Shown: positions 14,780-14,854 of the stretch, piece after piece
Layout of the letters: the number at the start of each line of letters is the position of its first letter
Numbering within the stretch: the first letter of the stretch is position 1
NCBI GenBank assembly: GCA_017383665.1
Contig: JAFNWA010000069.1
Coordinates: forward strand, 1-14,854
Source: Bacteroidaceae bacterium
GTDB lineage: Bacteria; Bacteroidota; Bacteroidia; Bacteroidales; Bacteroidaceae
Direction: 5' to 3'
Length of the DNA: 14,854 bases
Position numbers and translations under genes: made by a program
Notes under the pieces: model-generated
Told to the model about the DNA's origin: nothing
The model's input: the letters and a program-made list of their open reading frames with translations, nothing else
The model's database searches: none

Positions 14780-14854
14780 GGGCTTTTAGCTCAGTTGGTT
14801 AGAGCAACAGACTCATAATCTGGAGGTCCTAGGTTCAAGCCCTAGATGGCCCAC
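14780..14854 (+). tRNA. tRNA with CAT anticodon (elongator Met or Ile2)
   Basis: The cloverleaf can be drawn in full. The acceptor is GGGCTTT with ATGGCCC, with one U-G pair and one U-U mismatch. The D arm is GCTC/GAGC (14789-14805). The anticodon stem-loop (14807-14823) has loop CTCATAA and CAT at 14814-14816. The T arm is CTAGG/CCTAG with loop TTCAAGC (14829-14845), and the discriminator is A at 14853. The last base in the window, C at 14854, could be the first of an encoded CCA. It is not an initiator, because G1-C72 pairs and the anticodon stem lacks three G-C pairs. Elongator Met and lysidine-modified Ile2 share this anticodon, and I cannot separate them safely; C4-G69 leans slightly towards Ile2. 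Position 27-43 is an A-G mismatch. Confidence 0.9.

Overview
The window looks like chromosomal housekeeping DNA from a Bacteroidales bacterium (Bacteroides/Prevotella/Muribaculaceae-like; the genus cannot be fixed from the sequence). Three things point this way. Four intergenic sites match the Bacteroidetes -7 promoter box TAnnTTTG and genes lack clear Shine-Dalgarno sites. A TPR protein is paired with a plug-less outer-membrane beta-barrel protein. Topoisomerase I ends in C-terminal repeats instead of zinc fingers. No mobile element, CRISPR array, phage gene or obvious foreign insert was seen.

Region 1 (1-3905, + strand) is an envelope gene pair: a long TPR protein whose 5' end lies left of the window, then a secreted outer-membrane beta-barrel protein. 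The pair ends at a strong hairpin terminator (3950-3980) whose sequence resembles a widespread intergenic palindromic repeat.

Region 2 (3906-10406, + strand) is a compact run: topA, aroK, speA, argB and a YgjP-type metallopeptidase gene. Four of the five junctions are overlaps or very short gaps; only aroK-speA has a 64-nt gap. The topA control region is the most structured non-coding DNA here. It has a 20-bp AT-only perfect palindrome, a T-rich tract, a perfect TAnnTTTG box and a 14-bp perfect palindrome between the predicted transcription start and the ATG. The run joins DNA topology, the shikimate pathway, arginine synthesis and the arginine-to-agmatine route to polyamines.

Region 3 (10403-12189, - strand) is a two-gene operon, ribF then a CPBP-family membrane protease gene, joined by a 4-nt ATGA overlap. 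It converges on the metallopeptidase gene so tightly that the two stop codons overlap.

Region 4 (12190-14625) starts at a divergent promoter region and carries a NatA/NatB-like ABC exporter (ATPase plus ABC-2 permease). Region 5 (14626-14854) is a good Bacteroidetes promoter driving a CAT-anticodon tRNA at the right edge.

No gap exceeds 300 bases (the largest are 208, 183 and 154). I found no convincing undescribed multi-gene system. The best leads are the two palindromes at the topA promoter and the TPR/beta-barrel pair, whose function I cannot assign.
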